Below, in pieces: positions 49,366 to 62,183 of a stretch of DNA of 64,000 nt. This stretch comes from Brugia malayi (taxonomy: Eukaryota > Nematoda > Chromadorea > Rhabditida > Onchocercidae): positions 1,302,001-1,366,000 of the forward strand of contig NW_025062475.1 in assembly GCF_000002995.4 (NCBI RefSeq). Reading direction: 5' to 3'. Below the pieces are notes generated by a model that saw only the letters and a list, made by a program, of their open reading frames with translations, did not search any database and was not told where the DNA came from. Both the position numbers and the translations under genes were made by a program. Within the stretch, counting starts at the first letter, position 1, and each line of letters begins with the position of its first letter.

Positions 49366-51114
49366 TCACATATAATCAAAAACCTTTACAAAGCGGAAGA
49401 AATAGATATGCTTACTTGAATTGTGAAAAACAGTCGTATGAACAGTGTAAGCAGTAGTGGTGCGTATGATTATCATTCCCGGTATTTCCGTAGTAGATGA
49501 TAAAAATTTTTTCTCAGGTAATCCTTTGCTACAAATTGTTGTATTGGCGCAGGTTTTCATATCACTGTAAATGTGAAAAAAAAAAGGTACAAAATATTTT
49601 CGAAATAGTCAATTTAAAATTATATAACTTTGGGAATCCCAAAAAGAAAACAAAACAAATAAGGAAACTTTTACAATCTCCGAATTGCTTCCATCTATTT
49701 CATACAACTCTTACTTCTTTATTCTCCTCTTTTTCTTGAAACAAACAAATTTTAATTTTCCCATTAAACTATTGAAAGTCGACAAATGAAGAGAATAAAA
49801 TGCGATAAAATTTGAAAAGTCAATTTACGCATTTCGATGACCATTGGTACAAATGCATGAATAGATATAACGCTTGCCACGTTGACAAGCAAATTTATTG
49901 TAGAAATCACAATTAAAATTCCGTGGATATTCATAAGCACTGTTACAAAAAATCGGACTAAACTCTTCACTTAATTCACTACAACGTCGAAATTCGTTAA
50001 CATCTGCAAAAAAAGAGCACGAAAGCTCAATAATAATTTAAAATATCAATGAATGCAGTAAGAAGCGTCAAATTTTGACAAAATTAAAATTTCAAAAGTT
50101 AGTGAAAAAACTCCTATCCTGCGTAAGCCTATCTCTTGTAGATTGGTTACTTTAATGACAATATCAGACTAACAATTAACAACTCATCAAGTGACAAAAC
50201 ATAATAGTTGTATAATTGAAGCTTTAAACAAACTTGAAAACGTGTTCAGTAACACGTATTACTTATTATCTTGTCTACTATGTAATCAAACATACGTAAT
50301 GTCTAACAAATAAATTAAAAAAAAGCTACCAATTAGTTCCTGAAGCAATAAGCTAAAAATGTGTTTTAGCAACATGTATCATTAACTATTTGTTATCAAC
50401 TATGTAATCCAGCACTATTAATATTTAAGCAATGTCATAGGTTGTCACCTTTATTTTCAAACATCAGGTATTTCTCATAAAAACAAATATAATTTGAATC
50501 ATTGACAATTTAGCTCGGTGAAAGGCAAGAAGAAGAATAGCTAATGTAAGTAATACTTAACTTTTAAACGTTATAATTAAAACATCAATCGATTATAATA
50601 TTATTTAAACTAACATTCATATTTTTTGATGCAAATATAGCCGAATAAACATGGCTTCCACACTGTATTCCCATATAGCTCAAACGGTCGTTCATCACAA
50701 ACTACAGCTTTACTATCATCTGCACATTTCATTTGTTCCCCTGAAATAAAAAATATTTTATAGGATATGAAAAAAAAAAAAAAATGGTTCTCATCAAAAT
50801 TTCATTTTTTCTAATAAAACTGATTTAAGGAGCATTTTACATTTGCTAACATGATTACAATGACTTCATTTAAACAATTTTTCTCGTTTTTCTCTCACAA
50901 CTTTATTTAAATTTTATTAAGAATTGGTTTTACTCAAAAAATTTCTTTTTTTTAAAAAAAAAAAAATCACTGATGAAATCTCATTAAAAAAAAAAAAAAA
51001 AAAATTGTGATAATGAGTAGATTTCTTACAATTTATCATTGTAACATCACCAAAACCGTTGAAATCATTATGATTTTGATATTCTAATCCTGCTGCTTTT
51101 TTGAAAATTTTTGA
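49366..51114 (-). CDS. Cysteine-rich protein, unknown family, 5' end missing
   Basis: Four exons in transcript order join in phase: 51030-51114, 50615-50740, 49829-50003, 49366-49564. They give 194 residues plus stop; an upstream exon with the start was not found. At least 12 cysteines are visible, including KCADDSKAVVC, KPCLFGYIC, RRCSELSEEFSPIFC, NCDFYNKFACQRGK and SCIC. The last exon is Thr-rich (CANTTICSKGLPEKKF, STTEIPGMIIIRTTTAYTV). The spacing suggests disulfide-bonded, secreted domains, but I recognise no family and see no signal peptide in the exons found. The last exon could instead use the donor GTAAGC at 49410-49415 and continue, in which case the 3' end is also unknown. Confidence 0.5.
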
Positions 51115-53873
51115 CTGAAATCTTCCAAAAGTTGTACTGTTGATGATTAAATCTATTCAACAGATATCTTATTTCTTTTTTTTTTAAAAAATACTAGTTT
51201 TAATGATAAATAATTGATATGAATTTGCAAATTTTAAAAGAGATTTTTCTTGAAATATAATAAATGAGACTTAGAATTTTCGACGTACTTTAAATTCTTA
51301 TTATATTTCAAATCTTAGCTAACTAAATTTCATATTTTAAAGCTAAAACAATTAATTTAAATAAAAAATCAGCGAAAGAATTCAAATAATAATTCACTGT
51401 AAAAAGAAAAAATAAAAACGATATGAAATAAACCGCTTCCATTTAGCTTTCAAACTTGGCAAATGTGCATGTATGTTTTTCTTTTCATCCTGTATTCAAA
51501 TAAATGTTCCAAATAAAAATGTTTCTTTTAAGATTTAAATTCAAAACTAAATTCATCTTGGAAAATCTCTCAATTATCATTGCAAACTAAATTCCAACAT
51601 TCATATGCGCATACATTTACATTTGTCATATAACATTCGATAAAATTTATACATCTTACGTCAATGATTCATATGCACTTCCACGTGTATCGCCAAAATT
51701 TATAATATTTCAATGAATTCTACATCTTTTTATTATAAAACATACATTATTCGTATTGCTGAAATAATGTTTAGTTTTTATATAAAAGTTTTTCTTTTTG
51801 TATAAAAAAAAAAAAAAAAAAATTGTATAAAAGTTTTAAAAATAAAATTGAGTCACAATTTTTAATCAAAAAAAAAGCGTGTAATTCAATTATTCTTGTC
51901 GAAAAACTCTTTAATTAATGAAAACTGTGAAATAAGTAAAACCGAAATTTCAGAATGAAATTTTGTAATAATTTAAACATCAATTAGTTCTCTCTCTCTC
52001 TTTTACTTTGTCAAACATAAAAAGCATTTCTGAAATTTGGAAGTAATATTTTGTGTGCCCACTAATTACTTCTCGACGAGCCGCACAATACCACTCACGT
52101 GTTTCTTGTTGGGATAAGCGTGATGTTGCGTGGTGGTAAACGTCTAGCTTCTGTGTGTTTCGTGTTTCGCTTTCATACGTTTCATATGTGATGACATTCA
52201 CCAACGTGAAAGATAGTTGAAGTTTTCGCAAACTTTCTTAAACTACGAGAATGTTCATCACGTATCTTTCCGTTAAAAGTGATGAGTAAAATGCGGTTAG
52301 GTCTAGCTTCATGTAATGTAATAGGTGAAAATTGAATTTTGTGGTATTTTTTTTTTTTTTTTTGTGTAACAACCGGTTCCAGTTATGCGCAACTATTTCT
52401 AATACAGTGATTGTCATCCGTTTTCTTCTAGTTTTCTTTTTTCAAAATTTCATATACCATTGCTTTTTTTTTCTTGAAACTTTCCATTTGCATTTATTTT
52501 ACATCATATACGTTCTTGATTCGAAGCAGTAAATGAAATTTTGTTCGAAATCTTGAAATAATGTCAAATGATCAGATGAATGATGAATTTTGTAATCTAG
52601 GATTTCTTTCTCGAAAAAAAAAGGACGAAGAATGTTTTTGTAAATGACAAAAGGATGAGGAACAGAATGAGCAAAACTGAAGAATGAAATAGAATAAAAT
52701 GAAACAGAAATATTGTTATGTGAATGAAAAAGGGAAGTTGGAAAAAAGGTTTAATATAGATAGTCAACAAACATAAATCAATAGAGTGCCGTTTCCAGCT
52801 AATATTTTCAGTTTTCCAAGTAAATATTTTTGAATTAAAGAAAAGAATGAATTTATTTTACTAATATTTGGCATCGAAATTCTGAACTATTTTGTTGTAT
52901 TTATCCTTTTGTAAACTTTATATTTGTATAATTTCACTTCATCATATCTTTTAGCTGTTTGATAAAAGGTTGTTTCGGTGTCAGTGATGCTTGTTTAAAA
53001 TCTCTAATAACATTGTATGCATCCACCAATTTTCTAACTATCAAATAGGTGACATAACATTTATATTGTCTCTGAAATAACATTTATAACATCAATATTT
53101 TTATTTCTTTTTTTTTTTAATTTTTCTTCCATGTTCATATTTAGGAATTATTTCAAATGAATTTTTGAGTAACGAATTGTTCTTACTTTTTTATTCCTTG
53201 TTCCATTTTCATTTTTATTTGTTAGTGGTTTCATCTCAGAAATTTTCGAACATACATGCTCAAAACATGTTAAGACTAATTTTATCAGGAAAAGGTTCAG
53301 AAAGCATTTTGAATAGTCTTTTCTATTTTAAAATAATATTATTCAAGAGAAAAACACTATATATGCATCAATTATAAAGAATTTTTATCCAATGAATTGG
53401 TGTACTATACATCTCTTTAAAATCTTTTTATCTTAATTAAACAATTCATATTCTGATACGTAGATGTGCAGTGATTGAAAGTGATGTTTATTTTGTTGAA
53501 ACTCAACTTATAAAGATGTTAATTTGAAACATTATCTTATAATTTTTCAGATAAATTTAGACGTCAATTTAAATAGTTTCCATATGAAGGAAGTTGAGAT
53601 ATGTCTATACACTGCTTTTTCTCGTACAGATTTCAATAAAGTTATTAAGTTTACTTCAATTTGAAGATAAATAAATGCTTGCTAAACAAAGAAGGAGTTA
53701 CTCTGTTGTCATAAATTATTCGTTTTCAAAACTAATTGTTTTCTATTCCATTTTCGAATTTGGTAAAATTTCAATTTATTTGGAATGATCAGCAATTTAT
53801 TTTTTTGCAGGAGCTACTTGGATTTATTGGTGGTTTTTTCTTTTGTGTCATTCTTCCGTCACGAAGCTTAAAG
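51115..53873. other. Intergenic between divergent genes
   Basis: Holds the missing 5' end of the cysteine-rich gene and the upstream region of the MRG gene. Contains poly-A/T tracts. A stretch at about 51990-52280 is clearly less AT-rich and has an 83-codon minus-strand open frame (51980-52231) without recognisable domains. A TTTTTTGCAG acceptor at 53801-53810 precedes the MRG start by 63 nt and may be a 5' UTR or spliced-leader acceptor. Confidence 0.45.
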
Positions 53874-56800
53874 ATGCCTCCGAAAAAGGAAAGCGCCGCT
53901 ACCAAAGACGCAGCTAAAGTTGGACTTTTTTTGCTTTCTATTCGTAATATTTGAAATGCATTTAAGCTTTGTTGCAGTAATGCTTAATTTCTTGAGAAAT
54001 ACCCGTGAAGTTCTCAGTGTAGTAAACATGGTATTACTTTATGCAAAGGTTAAGATATGAATGCTTCTCTGTTATCTATTCTGACTGGTTTATAATAAGA
54101 ATAACTTGCAATATGCTTCTACAATTTAATTTTGGTTATATACTGCTTAACGTTACATATAGCAGTCACTTCTGTTATGTAGCTGAATGTAACAGCTTTC
54201 AGTGTTGTTCTGTACAATTAGTACATTTAAAAATTTTCATTATGTTCACTTTTTAATATCTAAAAAACATTGGTTAAATGTAGAATTTGTTTTACAGGAA
54301 GTTCCAAAACCCTCGGATGTTTACGAATTACATGCCAAAGTACTCTGTCAGCACTTGGATAATCTTTATTATGAAGCGAAAATTATCAATGTGGAACATG
54401 GCCTTGATGGTGAACCCATTTATACTGTTCATTATCAGGTATGATTTTGATCTTTTCTGCTGATTATGTAAACAGTTTTAGCGTTAAGTAGTATTGAATA
54501 TTGGATATATTAGATAAGTACCAGATATTAGAGGATATTATTGACATGCAATTGTACATTAGGTATAATTAATTATTCCAGTTATATGTATCAAGTATGT
54601 TTCTAGGATTTATCTTATCCCCATTAATCTGTCTATTCTATCTAAATTTTTTTAGGGTTGGAATCAACGACATGACGAAAAAATTAAGCATAGCAGCACA
54701 CGTAGTCGTTTTCTAGAATATACAACGGCTAATGTGGAACGAGCAAAGGTTTCTTCAAACGTTTCAATTAGTAATTTTAATCAATGAAAAATTTTTCTTG
54801 AATTTTTAAAAGACAATTACGTTAAGCATTATAAAAGACAATTACGTTAAGCATTATCAATTATATGCTCGAGTTCGTATTTGTTATGTTGAAGTATATA
54901 TATTTCTGTTGGACATAATATCCTAGATTCTTAGTCTCATACTAGAAGTTAATGGCGTTATATGGAAAGTAGTCCACTGTAAAGGGATAAGACAATTCTG
55001 CCGAACGAATTTAGAAATTTCTTATTTTCTCATAAAATATTCGTGAGTGAATATTGTACTGTAAGAGTAATTCCTAACACACTACTATGGAAATTAAAAT
55101 TAGTCATTTATTTATAGCATAATATTTGTAATTGTGATCATTAGTATGATCATTAATTACGATTGTAAAAGGACGATTTCGTAATCCTGCTTAGAGCCGT
55201 TGTCTATAAAGTTCTTTTTGAAATACTTTCCTTTTTACTGTCACATTACTCACAAATGCATTTCTTTTATAAACTAATTTACATTATAACTATTAATTTC
55301 ATAAATTTTGTTACTAAATTCCACTATTTTAATTGTAAGCCAAATGTCTAACGCGAAGAAATCAGACGGAGGTGTATTTTCGCATTATTAAGGAAAGAAG
55401 GTAGGAGAAAGAAAGAAGGCAGAAAATCAAGATGAAGTCATGAATCTGAAATTAGCATGAAACTTGCAGATTTTCTAAAAAATATGATAATTAAGCTAAG
55501 AAAAATATAATGGTATGAGTTCAAGTCTTTTCTTATACTATATTTAATTTGTTTCGTACACATTTCAATTTTCTAACTGGACTGCTGTATGATACTAATT
55601 TTAGATCTCATTCGTCAAATATATAGTGCAAATAATCTTATGGACAGGTTGAATATTTGGTACTATTTTTTAGATCTATTTCATGATGAAGATAAATTTT
55701 TTAAGCATGAATTTTCTACTACTCTAAAAATTCTTGAATTGCATTTTCAGATATTAATTTCAATTATTAAAGTCTGTGATAGTTTTACTGTGTCATTAAT
55801 GGAGGAAAATGAGGAAATATTTGGATAATATAATAGAAAATTGCATTGTTAAGATTTCGAATACTTGAAAGTTTGTTGCACTGCAGTTTTTTTCATATGG
55901 CTCTATTGCGAGATCGTATAGGATAGGCGTGGGTAAAGTCCACTGATGAATCAATGAAAGTTTGATATGAAGGGAAGGAATCAAGTGTTTAGTCTGTCTT
56001 ATTATTAGAAAAAGATTACCAAAAAGGTTAGGAAGGAAAAGATTAGCAAGACTAGTATATACTTGATTTTTATGAGTTTTTTTTTAAGTAAATAATTATT
56101 CATCAGCGGCTAGCTAAACTAAACTAAATAAGTCAGTTAATTATTGATGTTTAAAATCATTTTTCACTGTTGGTCGTAATATTATAGACCATATGAACTA
56201 ATGTTTTAGAATAATGAGAATACGATTACACGGAAAAAAAAAATAAGTGACGGCAATAATTGTTCTTATTCTGTATGAAAGTAAATTTAGTAACAAATGA
56301 GAGATTAACAAAAAAGAAAAAAAATGTGTAAGTGATCTGTTTAAAAATATATAGGCAATCATATCTTGTTAAAATGTTTTCATCATTTTTGTTCTTACGA
56401 AATTCCATGAAGATTAATTAACAAAATAGGCAGTTAGCTATCTTTTTTTATAACTGAATTAATTGATGTTCCATCATTTTGTAAAGGGCAAAGAAAAAAA
56501 AATGCCTCAGAATGAAACCGATGAATCCCAAATAACTTAATGAAAAAATTGGTGGCCGATTAAAATTGATGCAAAAAATTTTGTAGTTCTTTAGGCGGAA
56601 ATGAGAGATGCTCAGGCTCGGTTAGCGCAAAACAAACGGCGTAGTCGGAAATCAAATGTTTTGGATGAGAAACGTAGCGGTGGAGCTGATAGCCGAGGGA
56701 GTACACCATCGGATAAACGTGGGACATCGACAAGTCGAGCTGCTAGCATTGTATCAGATAAAGGTTATATCAGTTTTGGAAATGTTGAAGATGTAGGAAA

Positions 56801-59716
56801 TATTTAATGTTAGATTTGATAAAATGTGCATTGCTTAGTAGGAGATTAGAATTAAATAGTCACTCTGAGATAATTTTCATCTATGCCAACTAGCAGATTT
56901 ATATCTAGTCTTTTTTATTGCTTTGCTGTTATTCATTCTGCTTGATTTCTGAGGAGCAGTTGTGTATCTTAAAGTGCTATCCACAAATTGCTTATTCTTA
57001 TCGAGATATGTTGCTTTTTAAAAAAATCAATGAAATTGAAATTTAAGCAGTGTAATGATTCATTTTTAAAATGGATAATTTATTTAATTGAAAACAAATC
57101 AAAAGCATGAAGTTTTCTTTAGGAACTGTACGAAAGCGTAAACCAGGTACACAACTGGAGAGCGAGCCGGTTTCGGATTTTATCCGGAAGAATGAAATTA
57201 AAATTGATGTGAGTGTTTATCCTCACCTTATTTTTTAATCCATCTATTGGTATGGATTCCAGCATTTCTGGTAACAACCAGATAATGGATGAAATCTTTT
57301 TTCGTTTCTTTAAATAGAGAAAGAACGAATTTTCTCGGAAATATTTGAAATATCATTTCTTATTTTTTAGGTTCAGTGAAAAATGATGCATATAATTGGA
57401 AGATGTAGTTTAATGCTGATCATCAAATGTTGCTGGTGATTTGAATTAGCGGAATAATATGGGAGAATATTGTAATCAATAGTCAAATTATGTCTTAGAA
57501 TTATTTTAAGTTCATCGGAAGATGTTTTGTGATATTTCTAATTATATGGATTAGGTTTTAATTTTAGATACCATCAGTATTGAAAGACATTCTGGTCGAT
57601 GATCACGATATGATTAATCGTCAGATGTATCTTCCACGACTTCCGGCACGTCACACGGTAGCTGGCATTGTTCGTCAGGTAAGATCGAATTTAACTTATG
57701 AAGGTTGAAAGAGGAAAAGTTATCAGGATTGAAATGGTATTTCTCCAAAATTACTTTAATTCTCATTGTTATAAATCAATACCTTGTAGTTCTAAAGGGC
57801 AGTGGTTCTATCCTTCGATAGATGATACCTACATTATCTTAACTTTGTATGGAATTAATAAGCATATCTTTGCTATTATCCTCTTTCGATAATCGAATGG
57901 TTACTAATAATTGTAATAATTAGCTCCACTCTTAAGTTCGGAAAAAATAAATCAAAGACTGGCTGAATCAGTCTGTTGGTCAGCAGAATAGGCTAAAAGA
58001 GAGATGGGGCATTTTTTCTTTTTTTGCATCTTATAAACTCAACAGAAGGAATAGCTAATTTGATTAGTGAATGATCGATTCAGTCAATATTTGGATTTTG
58101 AATTGATATTCAAGTGTGTGAGCTAATACTCCAATATCCAAAATATTTCTGTTGTTGTAGTATGCAGATTATATGGGTACATGTGTGGAAGCGAAAGATA
58201 CTTTGACATTTGAATTTGGAAGCGATGATACGCAGCTGAATTCGATGGTAGTTACTCTGGTTGAAAGCAGCTACGGTATACAGGTGACTTAGTTTTACTT
58301 TTCACTGTTTGTTCTACTGTTTGCATCTCAAATGAATGGATTTTGAACTTTAAAAAAAAAAAAAGAAACAAGCGCTTTAAAAACCGAACTGAACTGTTTG
58401 AAGGTCATATTGGTTTATGAGCGAGATACTGTTTCCATTGTTTTCATGTCTTTCATGAAATGTTTAATGTGTTTCATTTTTTTTTCTAAATATCTTTTAG
58501 GATTATTTTAACAGTTCATTGGGATTACAACTGTTGTACAAATTTGAGCGACCTCAGTATGCCGATCTCCTTGCTCAACATAAGGATAAACAGGTACAAT
58601 TTTTTTATTTGATGCGATGATGCAATTAAAATATTTCTTTCTTCCGGAGCTACGCGCACATTTATTTTCATTCCATATGTTTGCCAATCCAGAATCCAGC
58701 AAAATACTATTCCTTTACATATTTTTATTCTCACAACAATACATTCATCGATTACATCTCGTTTTATATTCATTCAAGCAGCCTGCAGGCATATAATAAA
58801 TTCAAGTATGCTAGAAAAAAATTCTGTGGAAGTGACGTTTTTGCCCTTGTTAATCAAATTCTTATCTTTGTTAACTTTAAGGAAGGAACAAAAGATGCGA
58901 AGAAAAAACGTAGCAATGACGCAGCTGATGGTGACGGTAGGTATTAACCTAGAGTTATAATTTAAGCAACCAACTTATGTTTTACGTACGGTTCTAAATG
59001 TATGAAAAATTGATGAATTTGAGTATCTCGAAATTATTCATATATTTTTATTTACTGATTTTCCTTTGTAGATTCACCTACAGACGATTATGACAAGTTT
59101 AAGCCTTCGGAATACTATGGTTTCATTCATCTTCTTCGTCTCTTTGTTCGTTTCGGGCATATGTTGGGGTGAGTTTTTTCACATTAATGTCAACTTTAAT
59201 TTGAGTTCAATTTCGTACTAGAATTTACTGATCGTATCTATTTCAAATTAAGTAACATAGAGAGGAGGAGCAGAGAAGGATGTGGTAGCAATCAACGTTT
59301 CCGACTGTGATTGGAGATCAACATTAAGTTTTCTCATTTCAGTGTCCTGTCGCTGTTATTGAAAAAGATTTTTTTCTTACCAAAAATGCAGTTCGTTTGA
59401 CATTCAACAAATTTGTGTAGTTATGGTTGATATTGCAGTAACAGAGTGTTTATGCTAATTTCTAGATTTAAAACATGTTTCGCACTATATGAGTAGTTTC
59501 AACTGAAATGTAAGCTTTTGGAAGAGAATTTGTGACACTGAAGTGTTTTCGCATTTCAGGCTTACAAATTGGAGTGAACGAACAATTGAAACTATTGTGA
59601 ACCAAGTGCACAATTTTTTGAAATTCCTTGAAGTTAATCGTCATAAATTTTTTGATATTGAAACAGATTACGAAGTCGCACCACCAGAATATCAACGACG
59701 GGTTTGGAGCTCATAG
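53874..59716 (+). CDS. mrg-1: MRG15/MRG-1 chromodomain protein
   Basis: Eleven exons: 53874-53918, 54298-54438, 54656-54748, 56595-56763, 57123-57208, 57568-57678, 58161-58283, 58501-58593, 58882-58936, 59072-59168, 59560-59716. They total 1170 nt, 389 residues. An N-terminal chromo barrel spans about residues 20-90 (KVLCQHLDNLYYEAKI, YTVHYQGWNQRHDEKI). A basic Ser/Arg-rich linker follows (QNKRRSRKSN, SRGSTPSDKRGTSTSRA). The MRG fold spans about 179-389: IPSVLKDILVDDHDMINRQ, LPRLPARHTV, LLYKFERPQYADLL, SEYYGFIHLLRLFVRFG and FLKFLEVNRHKFF. MRG15 proteins read methylated H3K36 and scaffold histone acetylase and deacetylase complexes in the nucleus; C. elegans MRG-1 protects germline identity. 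A Lys/Asp-rich insert (EGTKDAKKKRSNDAADGDD) splits the MRG domain, on its own 55-nt exon plus the next exon's first residues. Confidence 0.95.
54808..54857. repeat. Exact 25-bp tandem duplication
   Basis: Two adjacent identical 25-bp units, 54808-54832 and 54833-54857, containing GACAATTACGTTAAGCATTA, in MRG intron 3. Confidence 0.9.
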
Positions 59717-62064
59717 AAATGTCCTTCATAATATCCTTATACATTTTTTTCTTTTAATGTTCGTTCATTTTATAATCATTATAATCATATAATGCAAATT
59801 TGATAAAAATCTCTTAATTCCTTGGATTTTTATAATGTTAAATGCAAATCATGTTGATTGATTCATTAACTTATCTGCAATCTGCAACCGTTTTCCATTA
59901 AAACTCAAAACTTTTATTTTTTCTTCTTTTCTTCATGGTTTATAACATTGTGGTTATGGATGGCAACATTATCATAGTGTTTCGATAAGTTCTTGAACTT
60001 CTGTTCAGAATATAATAATCCTCTTTATGTTTTGCAGTTTTTGAGCTCATATAATTCATAAGTTTTGATATGTCGATGTTTGGTTTAAATATTAGCTATG
60101 TTTAGACACATAACATTATTCAACATTTTGATTTAATATTTTTATCGTGCGGTGTTAAACGCTCATTTTTGTTACTAATCCATACCATTATTCATTTCAT
60201 TTATTACTTTGGCAAGTTTTTTTTTTTTTTTTTTTAATCCATTTTATCACTGTATATTAATTAGCAGCCGCAATTTCAGTTCCCTATTGGCAAATCTTTA
60301 ATTTTGCAAACATTGCATGTTCTGGTAGTTTTTTTTTTTTTTTTTTTTTTGAAGATTTTATTTTGAAAAATGTCATCAGCTACTGTCTGCATTTATTTTT
60401 CGACCAAATATTTCTGTTATTTACGGCCATCGCCGTTTCGTTTTATTTTACACTTTTTGATACTATCTACACTATCACTTTTTTATTTCTATCAAACTTA
60501 GTGCCACATATGCCTTGCTTATTTTTTTTTTTTGAGGCTGATTTGGTATTTAAGTTTGAATCTATTTCAAATAGTGGATTTTCAGAAGTATGAACAGTTA
60601 GCAGATTGGGGATGTTCATTTTTTGTTACTTTTATTGATACTCATCAGTAGAAACTACCCGATTTCATAAATGAAATGTAATATTATTATTTAATAATTG
60701 TTTCATTTGAATACCAACTTTATCAGTTCTTTGCTACTATACATTGTTTCAAGTTTTACAAGAAATTATCATTATTGCTTGCAGATTTTCTGCCCATTTT
60801 TTTTTTTCTGTTAAATATATGAGAAATTGAAAATTTGAAATGATTTTACTATATGGCATCATTTTTGTTCGGTATTATTTTGGGAACTTTTACCTCGCAT
60901 ATAATATAAAAGATCATACATTTCTATTCTTGCGTTTAGATCGTTTAAATATTTGTGCGTATAAAAACGCATCGTTTTAGCAAACGATTATTAATAATAA
61001 TTTATTCTCATAGCTAACTATAATAGTTCTCTTTCAGTCTATCTGTAACACGTCGACGATTGCAAAATTCAATTATATTTATCCTATGGTATATTTATTT
61101 TTCGTAGTATTCGTACTGTTTTTTGTATTTCTAGAAAAATTTAAGTTATGAGAATAGTTTTCTGCTCTGTCAGATGATGGTTGCTTTGCTGCAGAATGTC
61201 CTCATTGGATGAGATAGTAAATTTTTTCAATAGAATTAGTGGAATTTAAAAACCGATTCTTCCATGTGGCTTAAATATTTCCTTAGAATTTAAGAGAGAG
61301 ATTGATTCCATTTACTATATAAACTATATTGACGTTACATTGCATTTGAAGAAAAAGGAAAATAAGAGTTTCTTTGTATTTATTTCTATGGAGAGAGTTA
61401 AAATGACCTTGAAGGATGGTAGAGATGGAAATTTAGAAAATTAGTGCCGACTCTGTAAAAAAAACTCACTTCTTTTCGTAACATTTTCTTCGTAATTTTA
61501 TACTGTAATTGCTACCTTTCATTATTCACTTCATAATTTCAGTAGTCCATTTAATTTATCGTAAGATAATTTCTTGCTAATCAACGATAAATATAGCAAT
61601 CTATGATTAGGTATGATATGAAGCTTAAAGCTAACATTTGTTACCTGCAAAGTCTGTGATATCGATTCTACATAAGATTCATAATATTTAACTTTTTAGT
61701 TATGTAAATGTTCAAGGAAGGAGAGCAAACACATCAGGTGACATTTGAGAAGTGACAACTGGTATAAATTCATTAAAATTCGATAGTCCATAGATTAAAT
61801 GCTTATCAGTAAAGTATGTATGCATAGTTAGAAAGTAGTGTTTCATTTCCATCATGAATGATACTTTATATTTCTAATTTCTGATGGTTAAAATTTCCAG
61901 ATTTATTGATTGAAGTATTATTAAGGTGGGATTAAATAAATGGCAAGGTTAAATTAAGAAAAGGAAGGAAGTAATGTCATTACTGGATAGACGCGTATGT
62001 ATCTGTGTATTCATAAATATGCCGATGAGTCAATTAATAAATTAATTATAGGTTCGGCAAATTT

Positions 62065-62183
62065 GTGATGTTTATCGATTCTAGATATGTTTCGTAATAT
62101 GTATGTCACTCCTTGATAAGGTTTATGATGTTTGTTGGTACTAAGTAAAATTCGTGACGTTTATCAATTCTAGATATGTTTCG
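62065..62183. repeat. 30-bp direct repeat, 89 bp apart
   Basis: Copies at 62065-62094 and 62154-62183 share GATATGTTTCG and differ at two positions. The sequence between is partly related, which suggests an old ~89-bp tandem duplication. Confidence 0.75.
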
